This document shows, one piece after another, positions 32,386 through 40,363 of a stretch of DNA of 40,363 nt. How positions within the stretch are numbered: position 1 is the stretch's first letter; every line of letters starts with the position of its first letter. Position numbers and translations under genes: made by a program. This DNA is from Alphaproteobacteria bacterium (GTDB taxonomy: Bacteria; Pseudomonadota; Alphaproteobacteria; UBA9219), in NCBI GenBank assembly GCA_013289265.1, contig JABDAH010000012.1:1-40363 (forward strand). Reading direction: 5' to 3'. Under the pieces are notes generated by a model. The model had not been told where the DNA came from. It did no database searches and saw only the letters and a list, made by a program, of their open reading frames with translations.

Positions 32386-33806
32386 TAATCAAGCGGATGC
32401 GTCATATCTTCTGGCTTGATCAGGCGGTCGAAATCTTCGGCTTTTAAAATACCGAGTTCAACGGCAGCCTGTTTTAGCGTTTTGTTTTCTGCATGCGCCT
32501 TCTTGGCTATCTTCGCAGCATTGTCGTAACCGACATGCGGGTTCAGTGCCGTAACTAGCATCAGCGAGGCATCGACCAGCATTTTGATCCGTTCGTTGTT
32601 TGGCTTGATGCCGCTGACACAATTATCGGTAAAGCTGCGTGCGGCATCACCTAGCAAACGAATGGATTGCAGCACATTGTGAATAATAACCGGCTTGAAT
32701 ACATTCAGTTCGAAATGCCCGTTAGAGCCTGCAATCGTTACGGCAACATGATTACCCATTACCTGACAGGCGACCATTGTCATTGCTTCTGACTGCGTGG
32801 GATTGACTTTACCCGGCATGATGGAGGAGCCCGGCTCATTTTCCGGCAGACTGATTTCACCGATGCCGCAACGCGGACCGGAGCCCAACAAGCGAATATC
32901 ATTCGCGATTTTCATAAAGCTGACAGCAAGTGTATTCAGCGCACCAGAGACATCAACCAATGCATCATGCGTCGCAAGCGCGGCAAACTTATTGCGCGCT
33001 GTTACAAACGGCATGCCGGTCAAGCCAGCAACTTGTTTTGCGAAATCTTCGGCAAAACCTTTCTTGGCATTCAGGCCGGTGCCAACTGCCGTGCCACCCT
33101 GCGCCAGTTCCATCAATTCGTGCAAAACCCCTTTGGGGCCGAGGCGCATGATATTATCTTCAATCTGTTGTGCGTAACCGGAGAATTCCTGCCCCAGCGT
33201 CATCGGCACGGCATCCTGCAAATGGGTGCGGCCGATTTTGACGATGCTGCTAAATTCTTCTGACTTCTTGGCCAGCGCTGCATGAAAATGGCTCAATGCT
33301 GGGATGAGGAAATTCTGAATCTCCATAGCGGCGGCGATATGCATCGCCGTCGGGAAACTGTCGTTCGAACTCTGCCCCATATTGACATGGTCATTCGGGT
33401 GAACCGGCTTCTTGCTGCCTTTCTCGCCACCCAGAAGTTCAATCGCGCGGTTGGATATGACCTCATTCACATTCATATTGGTTTGCGTGCCGGAACCCGT
33501 TTGCCAAACCACCAGCGGAAATTCGCTGTCCATCTTGCCTTCGACGACTTCATCGGCCGCCTTGACGATAGCATCGGCGATTTTGGCATCCAGAATGCCG
33601 AATTTCATGTTCACCTGCGCGGCAGCTTTTTTCAGGATGCCGTAAGCATGGATGAGGGGCAGCGGCATTGTCTGTCCGCCAATGCGGAAATTTTTCAGGC
33701 TGCGCTGCGTCTGCGCACCCCAGTAATGATCGGCTGCAACCTCAATCGGGCCGAAAGAATCGGTCTCAACACGGACATTGGCGGGTTTGGCTGCAACTTG
33801 TGACAT
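32385..33806 (-). CDS. fumC: Fumarate hydratase, class II
   Basis: FumC (473 aa) hydrates fumarate to malate in the TCA cycle, as a tetramer without iron. It shows the start [12 protein letters not shown], the [12 protein letters not shown] block, [13 protein letters not shown] and the signature [12 protein letters not shown] use the ATG at 33806 with AGAGGAAA upstream. It leads an apparent operon with the SET-domain and RHH genes. The HIT gene diverges from it over about 90 bp, where both promoters must lie. Confidence 0.96.
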   Translation of the reverse strand: MSQVAAKPANVRVETDSFGPIEVAADHYWGAQTQRSLKNFRIGGQTMPLPLIHAYGILKKAAAQVNMKFGILDAKIADAIVKAADEVVEGKMDSEFPLVVWQTGSGTQTNMNVNEVISNRAIELLGGEKGSKKPVHPNDHVNMGQSSNDSFPTAMHIAAAMEIQNFLIPALSHFHAALAKKSEEFSSIVKIGRTHLQDAVPMTLGQEFSGYAQQIEDNIMRLGPKGVLHELMELAQGGTAVGTGLNAKKGFAEDFAKQVAGLTGMPFVTARNKFAALATHDALVDVSGALNTLAVSFMKIANDIRLLGSGPRCGIGEISLPENEPGSSIMPGKVNPTQSEAMTMVACQVMGNHVAVTIAGSNGHFELNVFKPVIIHNVLQSIRLLGDAARSFTDNCVSGIKPNNERIKMLVDASLMLVTALNPHVGYDNAAKIAKKAHAENKTLKQAAVELGILKAEDFDRLIKPEDMTHPLD

Positions 33807-33895
33807 AAGATTTCCTCTTGGCAATGGGGTCGGTTTCTGGTGGGTTTATAGCAATGTCGGCTTTATTAAACAAACCCTCCTCCCAGATCAACCAA

Positions 33896-34315
33896 ATGTC
33901 TACTTTTACTCTCCATCCCCAGCTTGAATCTGATAGTTTTTTCATCCGGGATTTGCCGTTGTCGCAGCTCCGCCTCAGCAACCAGAAAAATGCGCCGTGG
34001 CTGGTACTGGTGCCACGCCGCCCGGATATTCAGGAAATTTTTCAGCTAACGGCTGACGACCGGGCGCAATTGATGGAAGAAATCACGCAGGTATCTCAGG
34101 CGCTCATGACGCTATACGCGCCGGACAAAATTAATGTCGGCGCTTTAGGCAATATCGTGCCGCAGCTGCATGTTCATGTTATCGCCCGTTTCAAAACCGA
34201 CGAGGCATGGCCGCATGCGATTTGGGGTAAGCTTGAACCTGCGCCTTATACGGCCAACGCCGTAAAGGCGATTAAAGATAGGTTGAATGACGAGAAGCTG
34301 CGGCTTTTTTCATAA
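33896..34315 (+). CDS. HIT domain protein
   Basis: The 139-residue protein fits the alphaproteobacterial HIT-like group starting F-x-L-H-P-Q-L (here FTLHPQLESD) with WLVLVPRRP near residue 35. The histidine triad appears as Q90-L-H92-V-H94-V-I, so the first histidine of H-x-H-x-H is replaced by Gln. The family hydrolyses or transfers nucleotide phosphoramidates and similar substrates. I chose the ATG at 33896 from family similarity; ATGs upstream (33818, 33854) would run into the fumC promoter. No strong Shine-Dalgarno is seen. Confidence 0.85.
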   Translation: MSTFTLHPQLESDSFFIRDLPLSQLRLSNQKNAPWLVLVPRRPDIQEIFQLTADDRAQLMEEITQVSQALMTLYAPDKINVGALGNIVPQLHVHVIARFKTDEAWPHAIWGKLEPAPYTANAVKAIKDRLNDEKLRLFS

Positions 34316-34316
34316 G

Positions 34317-34384
34317 GCGTCATGCTCGCGAAAGCGAGCATCCATCTTATGAAAAATGAATTCCCGCTTTCGCGGGAATGACGC
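34317..34384. repeat. Family A palindromic repeat, copy 5 (between HIT and dipZ)
   Basis: GCGTCAT (34317-34323) and ATGACGC (34378-34384) are perfect inverted ends of this 68-bp element. It contains hairpins GCTCGCgaaaGCGAGC and TTCCCGCtttcGCGGGAA. It lies between convergent genes, which fits a termination or transcript-end role. Confidence 0.85.
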
Positions 34385-34398
34385 TGAGGGTATACTCT

Positions 34399-36066
34399 TC
34401 AACCCCCGAACGTAAAAGCATAGGCCAGTAAGCCCGGCCTGTCGGGGCGCAATTCCAGAATGCCGTTCTTACTTTCTTTCTGGTCGATGAGTTCGTAGAG
34501 CCGCTCGCCGTCGACAGTCATCGTGCCGTTTTTAGCATCCACATCTGCACCGCCCATTTTGCCCGCAGGACTATCATTCAGCAAAACATGAACCTGAATG
34601 GGCTTACCGTCCTTGGTTCCCATAACCAAAAACACTTTGCGCGAAATGAAATTCAGTCGCAGTGCATCGCCGGTTTTTTCCGAGGCGATATTTTCTGGCC
34701 CAATGATCCAGTCGCCACTAAGCCCCCACATGTTCAACAGTATGACCTTTGGAAAAGTATAAGTCGCTGCAGCATCACGGCCAATATGATCCTTAGTGGC
34801 AAAATTCTGCATGCGCGAATATCCCAGGTACGTTTCCTGAGTCTGTAATTTCGATGTCGGCAGATTGTTATCCATAGGCGCGGCAACAGGCGCATCATTC
34901 ATGCCCAGCAAGACACGAATATTATTTTCGGTATCGTCGTAACGGCCTTCGCCAAAATGGGTGTAGACAACATTACCTTCCTTATCGATCAGGTAATGCG
35001 CAGGCCAATAGCGATTTTTGAAATTACTCCAGGTCTCAAGGTTACTATCTAGTGCGACAGGATATTTGATGCCAAATTTCTCCGTCGCGGCGCGGACGTT
35101 ATCCAGTTTTTTCTCAAATTCGAATTCAGGTGAATGCACACCGATGATGACAAGCCCTTTGTCGCGGTACTTCGCATCCCAATCCGTGAGATGCGGCAAA
35201 GTACGCACGCAATTGATACAGGAATAAGTCCAGAAATCTATCAACACGACCTTGCCTTTGAGGTCCGCAATTTTTAGGGGTTTGGAATTGATCCAGTCAT
35301 TGATGCCGCCAATTTCCGGCGCGGGATATGAATTATCTAGCGCCATGTGAAGCTTGTTATCAATTTGCGCTGCCTCACTTTTGCCGGATGCCGCCAGCAA
35401 TCGCACGTCGGCACCTTCATAAATTAGAATAGCGGCAATGATGATAACGACACCCATCACACACCTCACAGCATAACTATGCTTCTTTAGAAATCCGAGA
35501 CGACCCATAACCTGCCGCCCCAGCAAGGCGATGCATAACATCGGCACACCGGCGCCTGTCGCAAACATGATGACCGTTAACGTCGCTTCCAGATTGGTTT
35601 TAGACTGAATGATTTGCACGATCGCTGCCGCCATAATCGGCCCGGCGCAGGGCGCCCAGATCAGACCAATCAACGCGCCTATCGCAACGCCACTGAAATA
35701 GCCGCCCTGCTGGCCCCAATTCTGGCTGATATTTTGCCCGAAATTCGCAAGCCCCTGCGTTGCGCCTAATAATTTGTCGGACAGTTTTTTGGACAACATG
35801 ATCAAGCCAAACAGGACCAGCATACCAAGCGCTACGTCACGCACTGTTTCCGGATCAGCATGTAGCCAATTCAGCAATTGCCTTGAGAGCAACGCGAACA
35901 AAGTAAAGGCAGCGATGAAACCAGTGATGATGCCGAGGGGACGCTTCTTCCCGCCATCCAGCGATGCCGCCAGCATGATTGGCAAAATGGGCAGAATGCA
36001 GGGCGATAAAATCAATCCCACCCCTTCGACAAAAGCGAGGCCAATTTGCAGAAAATTAAGTTGCAT
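34399..36066 (-). CDS. dipZ: DipZ-like CcdA/thioredoxin fusion (periplasmic reductant transporter)
   Basis: The 555-residue protein passes electrons from cytoplasmic thioredoxin to the periplasm. Residues about 1-220 form the CcdA/DsbD-type membrane domain, with the redox cysteines C23 (SPCILPILPI) and C140 (WAPCAGPIM). The thioredoxin-like domain begins near 240 and carries CINC at 283-286 (DFWTYSCINCVRTLP). The last 150 residues are the beta-rich C-terminal domain known from Mycobacterium DipZ. The gene follows msrB by 8 bp on the same strand; the obvious client is that protein. Confidence 0.92.
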   Translation of the reverse strand: MQLNFLQIGLAFVEGVGLILSPCILPILPIMLAASLDGGKKRPLGIITGFIAAFTLFALLSRQLLNWLHADPETVRDVALGMLVLFGLIMLSKKLSDKLLGATQGLANFGQNISQNWGQQGGYFSGVAIGALIGLIWAPCAGPIMAAAIVQIIQSKTNLEATLTVIMFATGAGVPMLCIALLGRQVMGRLGFLKKHSYAVRCVMGVVIIIAAILIYEGADVRLLAASGKSEAAQIDNKLHMALDNSYPAPEIGGINDWINSKPLKIADLKGKVVLIDFWTYSCINCVRTLPHLTDWDAKYRDKGLVIIGVHSPEFEFEKKLDNVRAATEKFGIKYPVALDSNLETWSNFKNRYWPAHYLIDKEGNVVYTHFGEGRYDDTENNIRVLLGMNDAPVAAPMDNNLPTSKLQTQETYLGYSRMQNFATKDHIGRDAAATYTFPKVILLNMWGLSGDWIIGPENIASEKTGDALRLNFISRKVFLVMGTKDGKPIQVHVLLNDSPAGKMGGADVDAKNGTMTVDGERLYELIDQKESKNGILELRPDRPGLLAYAFTFGG

Positions 36067-36074
36067 GATGTGTC

Positions 36075-36563
36075 CTAGGCGGGAATGAATTTAAGAGCGA
36101 CACCGTTATTGCAGTAACGCAAACCCGTCGGCTGCGGACCATCATTGAAAATATGGCCCTGATGACCGCCGCAACGGGCGCAATGGTATTCCGTACGCTC
36201 CATGAACAGAGCATGATCGCTTTTGGTCTCGACATGGCCGGGTATGACATCAAAGAAACTCGGCCAGCCGGTACCACTGTTAAATTTATATTTCGACGGA
36301 AACAATTCCAGATCACACCCGGCACAGACGAACACACCCTCGCGATGTTCGTCATTTAGCGGGCTGGTGAAAGGCCGCTCCGTCCCTTCTTCGCGCAGCA
36401 CGTCATATTCCTGCGGCGGCAGAATCTTTTTCCATTCATCTTTTGATTTAGTTATTTTCATTATGGATTCCGCAAAAGCATCCGTTGATTTACCTAAGAG
36501 GATTGCCACAGTCGGTGCAGCAAGAACCCATGTCATGAAAGTGCGGCGAGAAAGCATATTCAT
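36075..36563 (-). CDS. msrB: Exported peptide-methionine (R)-S-oxide reductase
   Basis: MsrB (162 aa) repairs the R form of methionine sulfoxide in proteins. The N-terminus is a twin-arginine-type signal (MLSRRTFMTW, cleaved near AFA), so the enzyme should act in the periplasm. The zinc site is C80, C83, C128 and C131, and the catalytic Cys is C151 (GLRYCNNG). The usual resolving cysteine in SGCGWPSF is replaced by Thr (SGTGWPSF, residue 98), as in one-cysteine MsrBs. A thioredoxin-like donor is then needed directly; dipZ is 8 bp downstream. The start ATG at 36563 has AAGGA upstream. Confidence 0.94.
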   Translation of the reverse strand: MNMLSRRTFMTWVLAAPTVAILLGKSTDAFAESIMKITKSKDEWKKILPPQEYDVLREEGTERPFTSPLNDEHREGVFVCAGCDLELFPSKYKFNSGTGWPSFFDVIPGHVETKSDHALFMERTEYHCARCGGHQGHIFNDGPQPTGLRYCNNGVALKFIPA

Positions 36564-36677
36564 GTAATCCTTTCAGGTTTGCGGCCTAAGATTAGCCAAA
36601 CAAAGGGGGTATAAATAGTATTATTATTAATTCCACCTTTACCCTGATGGCTTAAACTTCGCCCAAAGCGAGGATTT

Positions 36678-37181
36678 ATGTCCATCAAAGCCGACCGCAA
36701 CCGTATTGACTGGTTATCCGCCAGCCTCAGCACCCAGAAACAGCGGGTTGTGAACCTGCTGCGCCGGGTGGCTGATCTCGGCATCGTGCAGGCCATGAAG
36801 CCCGCCCTTTTCGGTAAATTTATCAAATTGATGGATCAGGTTGCTGTCATACGCGATGAAGAAATGCGTATCCTCAATGAAATTGAAGCCATTGAAAATA
36901 AGCATCGTTTTCAACGTAAAACCGGGCGTTTGCATCATCCCAAGCCTAAAGCCGCCTTTAACGACAATTATGAGCGCGAAAAAGAGTGCGACGACGAATG
37001 GGATCGCGATTACGAAAAAAATGCCGACATAGACGATGGTCTGCCAAATGGAATGTATGCTTATGGTAATGGAGCTGTTCCTAACCGTCCGAAACACACG
37101 CTTTTGTGGTTTGTTGCCTTCTGGTATTTAATGACGCGCGGCGGATTAAGCAATAAAAGTCAAAAGCTTACCGCTGATTAA
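36678..37181 (+). CDS. Hypothetical protein with a C-terminal hydrophobic segment
   Basis: I do not recognise this 167-residue protein. Residues 1-80 are helical and basic (QKQRVVNLLRRVADLG; LMDQVAVIRDEEMRILNEIEAIENK), suggesting a coiled-coil or nucleic-acid-related region. An acidic middle (about 95-120, KECDDEWDRDYEKNADIDDG) follows, and a short hydrophobic segment (TLLWFVAFWYLM, about 141-152) sits near the end and could be a membrane anchor. It begins with ATG at 36678, with only a weak GAGGA-like site upstream. It is transcribed away from msrB. Confidence 0.65.
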   Translation: MSIKADRNRIDWLSASLSTQKQRVVNLLRRVADLGIVQAMKPALFGKFIKLMDQVAVIRDEEMRILNEIEAIENKHRFQRKTGRLHHPKPKAAFNDNYEREKECDDEWDRDYEKNADIDDGLPNGMYAYGNGAVPNRPKHTLLWFVAFWYLMTRGGLSNKSQKLTAD

Positions 37182-37226
37182 GCCTATATTTACACCTAAT
37201 CTTTACCATAATCTTATGGCATTTTT

Positions 37227-37246
37227 TTATTGCATCGCAGCAATAA
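37227..37246. promoter_or_regulatory. Perfect inverted repeat upstream of phaZ, candidate PhaR operator
   Basis: TTATTGC (37227-37233) and GCAATAA (37240-37246) are exact inverted arms around ATCGCA. Within it, TTGC-ATC-GCAG differs by one base from the CTGC-N3-GCAG site reported for the alphaproteobacterial PHA regulator PhaR. It lies 65 bp before the depolymerase start, so repression of that gene is a plausible role. No phaR gene is in the window. Confidence 0.4.
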
Positions 37247-37310
37247 GGTTTGTCGTGGGCCCGCGCAGCAAGCGTGTGTCCTATAAGTCCAGGAAGGAAT
37301 TCAATTCGCT

Positions 37311-38561
37311 ATGATGCTCTATCATTTCCACGATTGGCAAAAAGCCACGATGGCCCCCCTCCGCATGATGGCCGAAGCCACACATGCCGCCTTTAAAAAT
37401 CCATTCTTTCCCGCAGCCCACACTCATTTCGGCCGTACGATGGCCGCGGGCGCGGAGTTATTTGAACGCACCACGCGCAAATTTGCAAAACCGATTTTTG
37501 GACTGAATACCACTCGCGTTGCTGGCGATATAGTTGCCGTGACCGAGGAATATGTCCTCCAAAAATCTTTCTGTAATCTGCTGCATTTCAAACGCGCGAC
37601 GACTTCGAATGATCCGCGCGTACTGATCGTGGCACCCATGTCCGGACATCACGCGACACTGCTGCGTGGCACGGTCGAAGCGATGTTGCCGGATCACGAT
37701 GTCTACATCACTGACTGGATCGATGCGAAATTGGTTCCGCTGTCAAAAGGCAGATTCGATCTGGAAGATTACATCAGTTATGTGATGGAATTTATCCGTT
37801 TCCTGGGTCCGGACGTACATCTGCTGGCTATTTGTCAGCCTGCGCCGCCCGTGCTTTGTGCTGTATCACTGCTTGCGGCGATGGATGACCCGGTGCAACC
37901 ACGCTCGATGACCTTGATGGGTGGGCCGATTGATATTAAAGCGGCCAAGACATCTGTTACTGAAGTCGCCGCCAAGCATTCGATGGATTGGTTTCGTCGC
38001 ACCGTTATTCAATCGCTGCCCTTTTACTATCCCGGCGCGCACCGATTGGTATATCCCGGCTTTATTCAGTTGAACGGCTTCGTTTCGATGAATGTCGAGC
38101 GTCATATCGGCGAGCATTTCAAATTGTTCCAAAATCTGGTCAAAGGCGATCAGGAACCCGCCACCCTGCATCGGAAATTCTATGATGAATATCTGTCGGT
38201 GATGGATGTGACGGCGGAATTCTATCTGCAGACTATCGAGCGTATCTTTAAGAATAACGACCTCGCTGAAGGTCGTTTTACATGGCACGGCCAGCTGGTT
38301 AAACCGCAGGCTATCAAGAAGACTGCTTTGCTGACGATCGAGGGTGAGCTTGATGATATCTCCGCCCCCGGCCAAACAAGGGTCGCATTGCAGCTTTGCA
38401 GCGGTTTGCCCGACAACATGAAGAAGGCGCATCTACAGATCGGCGTTGGCCATTACGGCATCTTTAATGGCCGCAAATGGCGCGAATCCGTTCTGCCTGT
38501 CCTGCGTAAGTTCATACGTGAACATAGCGCAGCGCCTGTGGCAAAAAAGGAATTTGCCTAA
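37311..38561 (+). CDS. phaZ: Intracellular polyhydroxyalkanoate depolymerase
   Basis: The 416-residue enzyme breaks down stored PHA granules in the cytoplasm. It resembles Ralstonia PhaZ1-type depolymerases with a cysteine nucleophile in the lipase-like box, here C175 in AICQPAPPVL. Other family landmarks are the N-terminal MMLYHFHDWQ, the TDWIDAKLVPLSKGRFDLEDYISYV block, the acidic residue in TIEGELDDISAPGQT and the His in VGHYGIFNGRKWR. There is no signal peptide, in line with the intracellular type. PHA synthase and phasin genes are not in the window. Confidence 0.94.
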   Translation: MMLYHFHDWQKATMAPLRMMAEATHAAFKNPFFPAAHTHFGRTMAAGAELFERTTRKFAKPIFGLNTTRVAGDIVAVTEEYVLQKSFCNLLHFKRATTSNDPRVLIVAPMSGHHATLLRGTVEAMLPDHDVYITDWIDAKLVPLSKGRFDLEDYISYVMEFIRFLGPDVHLLAICQPAPPVLCAVSLLAAMDDPVQPRSMTLMGGPIDIKAAKTSVTEVAAKHSMDWFRRTVIQSLPFYYPGAHRLVYPGFIQLNGFVSMNVERHIGEHFKLFQNLVKGDQEPATLHRKFYDEYLSVMDVTAEFYLQTIERIFKNNDLAEGRFTWHGQLVKPQAIKKTALLTIEGELDDISAPGQTRVALQLCSGLPDNMKKAHLQIGVGHYGIFNGRKWRESVLPVLRKFIREHSAAPVAKKEFA

Positions 38562-38632
38562 GCGCTTTACCTCCACGTCTATCCAGCCTAAAATGAGGAC
38601 CTTGATTCCTGCGTCCTGAAGGTCTTCACGCC

Positions 38633-39415
38633 ATGGTTGAATTTGCGCTGCCCAAAAATTCAAAAATCCAGAAGGGTCATAGCTACCCTGCTCCGGCTGG
38701 CGCCACGCGTACCAAGACATTCAAAGTTTACCGCTGGTCGCCTGATGATGGCGAAAATCCGCGCACGGATGAATATACTATCGACCTCGATAAATGCGGG
38801 CCGATGGTTCTGGACGCCATCATCCATATCAAGAATGATATCGACAGCACGCTGACTTTCCGCCGTTCCTGCCGCGAGGGTATTTGCGGGTCTTGCGCCA
38901 TGAATATCGATGGCACCAATACGCTCGCCTGTCTGAAGCCGATTGAAGATATCAAAGGCGACGCCAAAATTTATCCGCTACCACATATGGAAGTGGTGAA
39001 AGATCTGGTTCCCGACCTCACCCACGCCTACGCGCAATATGCATCCGTGGAACCATGGATCAAAAGCGAGGAACTGCCTCCGCCCGACAAAGAACGGCTA
39101 CAAACACCGGAAGAACGGGCCAAGCTCGACGGTCTTTATGAATGCATTCTGTGTTTCTGCTGCACAACCAGTTGCCCAAGCTATTGGTGGAACAGCGATC
39201 GTTACCTGGGTCCCGCGACATTACTGCAGGCTTATCGTTGGATTGCCGACAGCCGCGATGATGCGAAAGGTGAGCGTCTCGATGATCTGGAAGATCCCTT
39301 CCGGCTGTACCGCTGCCACACCATTATGAATTGCACGAATACCTGCCCCAAGGGCCTGAACCCCGCCAAGGCTATTGCCGAAACCAAGAAACTGATGGTC
39401 GAGCGGCAAGGGTAA
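38633..39415 (+). CDS. sdhB: Succinate dehydrogenase iron-sulfur subunit
   Basis: SdhB (260 aa) carries electrons from FAD to ubiquinone in complex II at the inner membrane. The [2Fe-2S] ligands are C80, C85, C88 and C100 (CREGICGSC...LAC). The C-terminal ferredoxin domain has C-x2-C-x2-C-x3-C ([11 protein letters not shown]) and a second cluster motif [14 protein letters not shown], for the [4Fe-4S] and [3Fe-4S] clusters. sdhC, sdhD and sdhA are not upstream; phaZ is instead. A small inverted repeat (GACCTT 38598-38603 with AAGGTC 38619-38624) covers its Shine-Dalgarno. Its stop overlaps the next start (TAATG). Confidence 0.96.
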   Translation: MVEFALPKNSKIQKGHSYPAPAGATRTKTFKVYRWSPDDGENPRTDEYTIDLDKCGPMVLDAIIHIKNDIDSTLTFRRSCREGICGSCAMNIDGTNTLACLKPIEDIKGDAKIYPLPHMEVVKDLVPDLTHAYAQYASVEPWIKSEELPPPDKERLQTPEERAKLDGLYECILCFCCTTSCPSYWWNSDRYLGPATLLQAYRWIADSRDDAKGERLDDLEDPFRLYRCHTIMNCTNTCPKGLNPAKAIAETKKLMVERQG

Positions 39416-40317
39416 TGCAGCCGAAACCCAAAGTTATTGTGATCTCCGGCGCTGATGCGCCCTATTTTGCATTGGCGCAGGATTTTTTTAATTCGCTCGG
39501 TAATCACAAATATAAATATGACTTTGATCTGGGGCTGCTGGATATCGGCCTGATCGAAGAACAAAAAGACTGGTTCAAGGCCAAGAATATCCGCATCGAA
39601 CAAGTGCAAAGCGATATTGAATATCCCGCGCGCGAAGTATGGGAAAAGCTGCAGCCGTCGTATCGCACACTCACGGCGCGCCCCTTTTTGCGGCGCTACT
39701 TTCCCGGTTATGACGTCTATGTCTGGATCGATGCTGATGTCTGGGTACAAACACCGGAAGCTATCGACGTAATGATCGAAGGGGCAGCGAGCAGCGACGC
39801 CATCCATATGGCGATGGAATTCGACCGCAGCTATAAGATTTTCTTTGACCGACCGACCATGTGGAACGTCTATCACGAATGGTATCAGGCCTGTTACAAC
39901 GACGAAAACGTCACCGTCAATATGACGCTGAAGCCTATGCTGAATGCCGGTGTATGGTCGATATCAAAATCATCGCCTGTGTGGGATGCGTGGCTGAAAA
40001 TTTATGCTGACGCCCTGCAGCGCATACCGCAGTTGAATAGCAAAACAATTATGACGGATCAGTTGGCGCTGAATTTGGTAGCCTATATGGTGAAAGCGCC
40101 GCATGTCATTCTGCCGGCGGCCTATAACTGGCTAACGTTCTTTGCGGCGCCGATGCTTGATAAAGAAACAGGGCTTTATGTCGAGCCCGCGCCACCCTAC
40201 AAACCAATCTCGATGTTCCATTTAACACAAAAACCAAAAACGCAAATTGAGAAAATTTTCTCGCGTGACGGGACTTTTGTAGAACGACCACTGACTTATA
40301 GTGCAAGAAATGGATAA
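39415..40317 (+). CDS. Putative GT-A fold glycosyltransferase (GT8-like)
   Basis: The 300-residue protein resembles GT8-type transferases: an N-terminal alpha/beta half (VIVISGADAPYFALAQDF), the metal/nucleotide-binding D-A-D at 106-108 in VYVWIDADVW, N-A-G-V-W-S-I near 180, a M-T-D-Q-L-A-L helix, and a late F-H-L-T. Sugar donor and acceptor are unknown. I place the start at the ATG overlapping the sdhB stop (TAATG); the longer frame from 39331 lies inside sdhB in another reading frame. No signal peptide is seen, so it should act in the cytoplasm. Confidence 0.78.
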   Translation: MQPKPKVIVISGADAPYFALAQDFFNSLGNHKYKYDFDLGLLDIGLIEEQKDWFKAKNIRIEQVQSDIEYPAREVWEKLQPSYRTLTARPFLRRYFPGYDVYVWIDADVWVQTPEAIDVMIEGAASSDAIHMAMEFDRSYKIFFDRPTMWNVYHEWYQACYNDENVTVNMTLKPMLNAGVWSISKSSPVWDAWLKIYADALQRIPQLNSKTIMTDQLALNLVAYMVKAPHVILPAAYNWLTFFAAPMLDKETGLYVEPAPPYKPISMFHLTQKPKTQIEKIFSRDGTFVERPLTYSARNG

Positions 40318-40363
40318 AGTTTGTTAGGCTATGTTCAGAATTTGCAGCAATGAACCACGCAAA

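Noticed and set aside
33282-33803. 173-codon plus-strand frame opposite fumC
   Set aside because: Shadow of fumC, with no start signal and no resemblance to a family.
39232-39876. 214-codon minus-strand frame across sdhB and the glycosyltransferase
   Set aside because: It lies opposite two well-supported genes and shows no recognisable motif.

Overview
The window is a chromosomal segment of an alphaproteobacterium, coding on both strands with few gaps. The placement rests on several lineage-typical features: a TrcR (DUF1013) cell-cycle regulator, DUF1491 and DUF1192 proteins, a COQ9 homologue divergent from rpsU, the recG / sdhE / mfd neighbourhood, purC overlapping purS, an RHH protein in a fumC operon, and an intracellular PHA depolymerase with a CQPAP lipase box. 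I cannot fix the order or family from sequence alone. Most genes are core metabolism or information processing. A few AT-richer stretches (about 2.9-4.3 kb, 22.1-23.1 kb, 31.9-32.4 kb) look like later arrivals.

Layout. 0-4.3 kb: tail of an ABC transporter, an unknown gene with a strong terminator, a cold-shock protein followed by an RhlE-type RNA helicase, then an AT-rich patch with a methyltransferase and a possible phage tail-fibre remnant. 4.3-9.3 kb: purC-purS running into an envelope cluster (lipoprotein, YceI protein, polysaccharide deacetylase), facing glutamine-dependent NAD synthetase and a small exported protein. 9.3-14.5 kb: purB, two small unknown genes, and mgtA behind a roughly 200-nt leader that looks like a Mg2+-sensing switch. 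14.6-17.2 kb: a [2Fe-2S] ferredoxin with its thioredoxin-reductase-like reductase, COQ9 and ribosomal protein S21. 17.3-22.1 kb: a membrane glycosyltransferase, surE-DUF1491, and sapC overlapping an oligopeptide-binding protein gene. 22.1-23.1 kb: two divergent GNAT acetyltransferases that look related. 23.1-29.4 kb: mfd and sdhE on the minus strand facing away from recG. 29.4-34.3 kb: trcR, a quinone oxidoreductase, a DUF1192 gene, the fumC-SET-RHH operon and a HIT protein. 34.4-36.6 kb: msrB-dipZ, a probable periplasmic methionine-sulfoxide repair pair. 36.7-40.3 kb: an unknown gene, a PHA depolymerase, sdhB and a GT-A glycosyltransferase.

The most distinctive feature is the density and placement of small palindromic repeats. 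Family A elements (ends CGTCAT...ATGACG) sit mainly between convergent genes. One, of 192 bp, has perfect 15-bp terminal inverted repeats whose first and last three bases are the stop codons of both flanking genes. Family B elements (CCCTCCCC...GGGGAGGG) lie between genes, but one is inserted in frame inside recG, adding about 43 residues to helicase domain 2, and a half-element codes part of the N-terminus of the oligopeptide-binding protein. A third kind, with nested inverted repeats, ends a few bases before the start codons of two genes.

Functional links: purine synthesis (purC, purS, purB), succinate/fumarate metabolism (sdhB, sdhE, fumC), DNA repair and restart (mfd, recG), thiol-driven envelope repair (dipZ, msrB) and cold/RNA handling (csp, rhlE). 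No tRNA, rRNA, CRISPR array or insertion-sequence transposase was seen.
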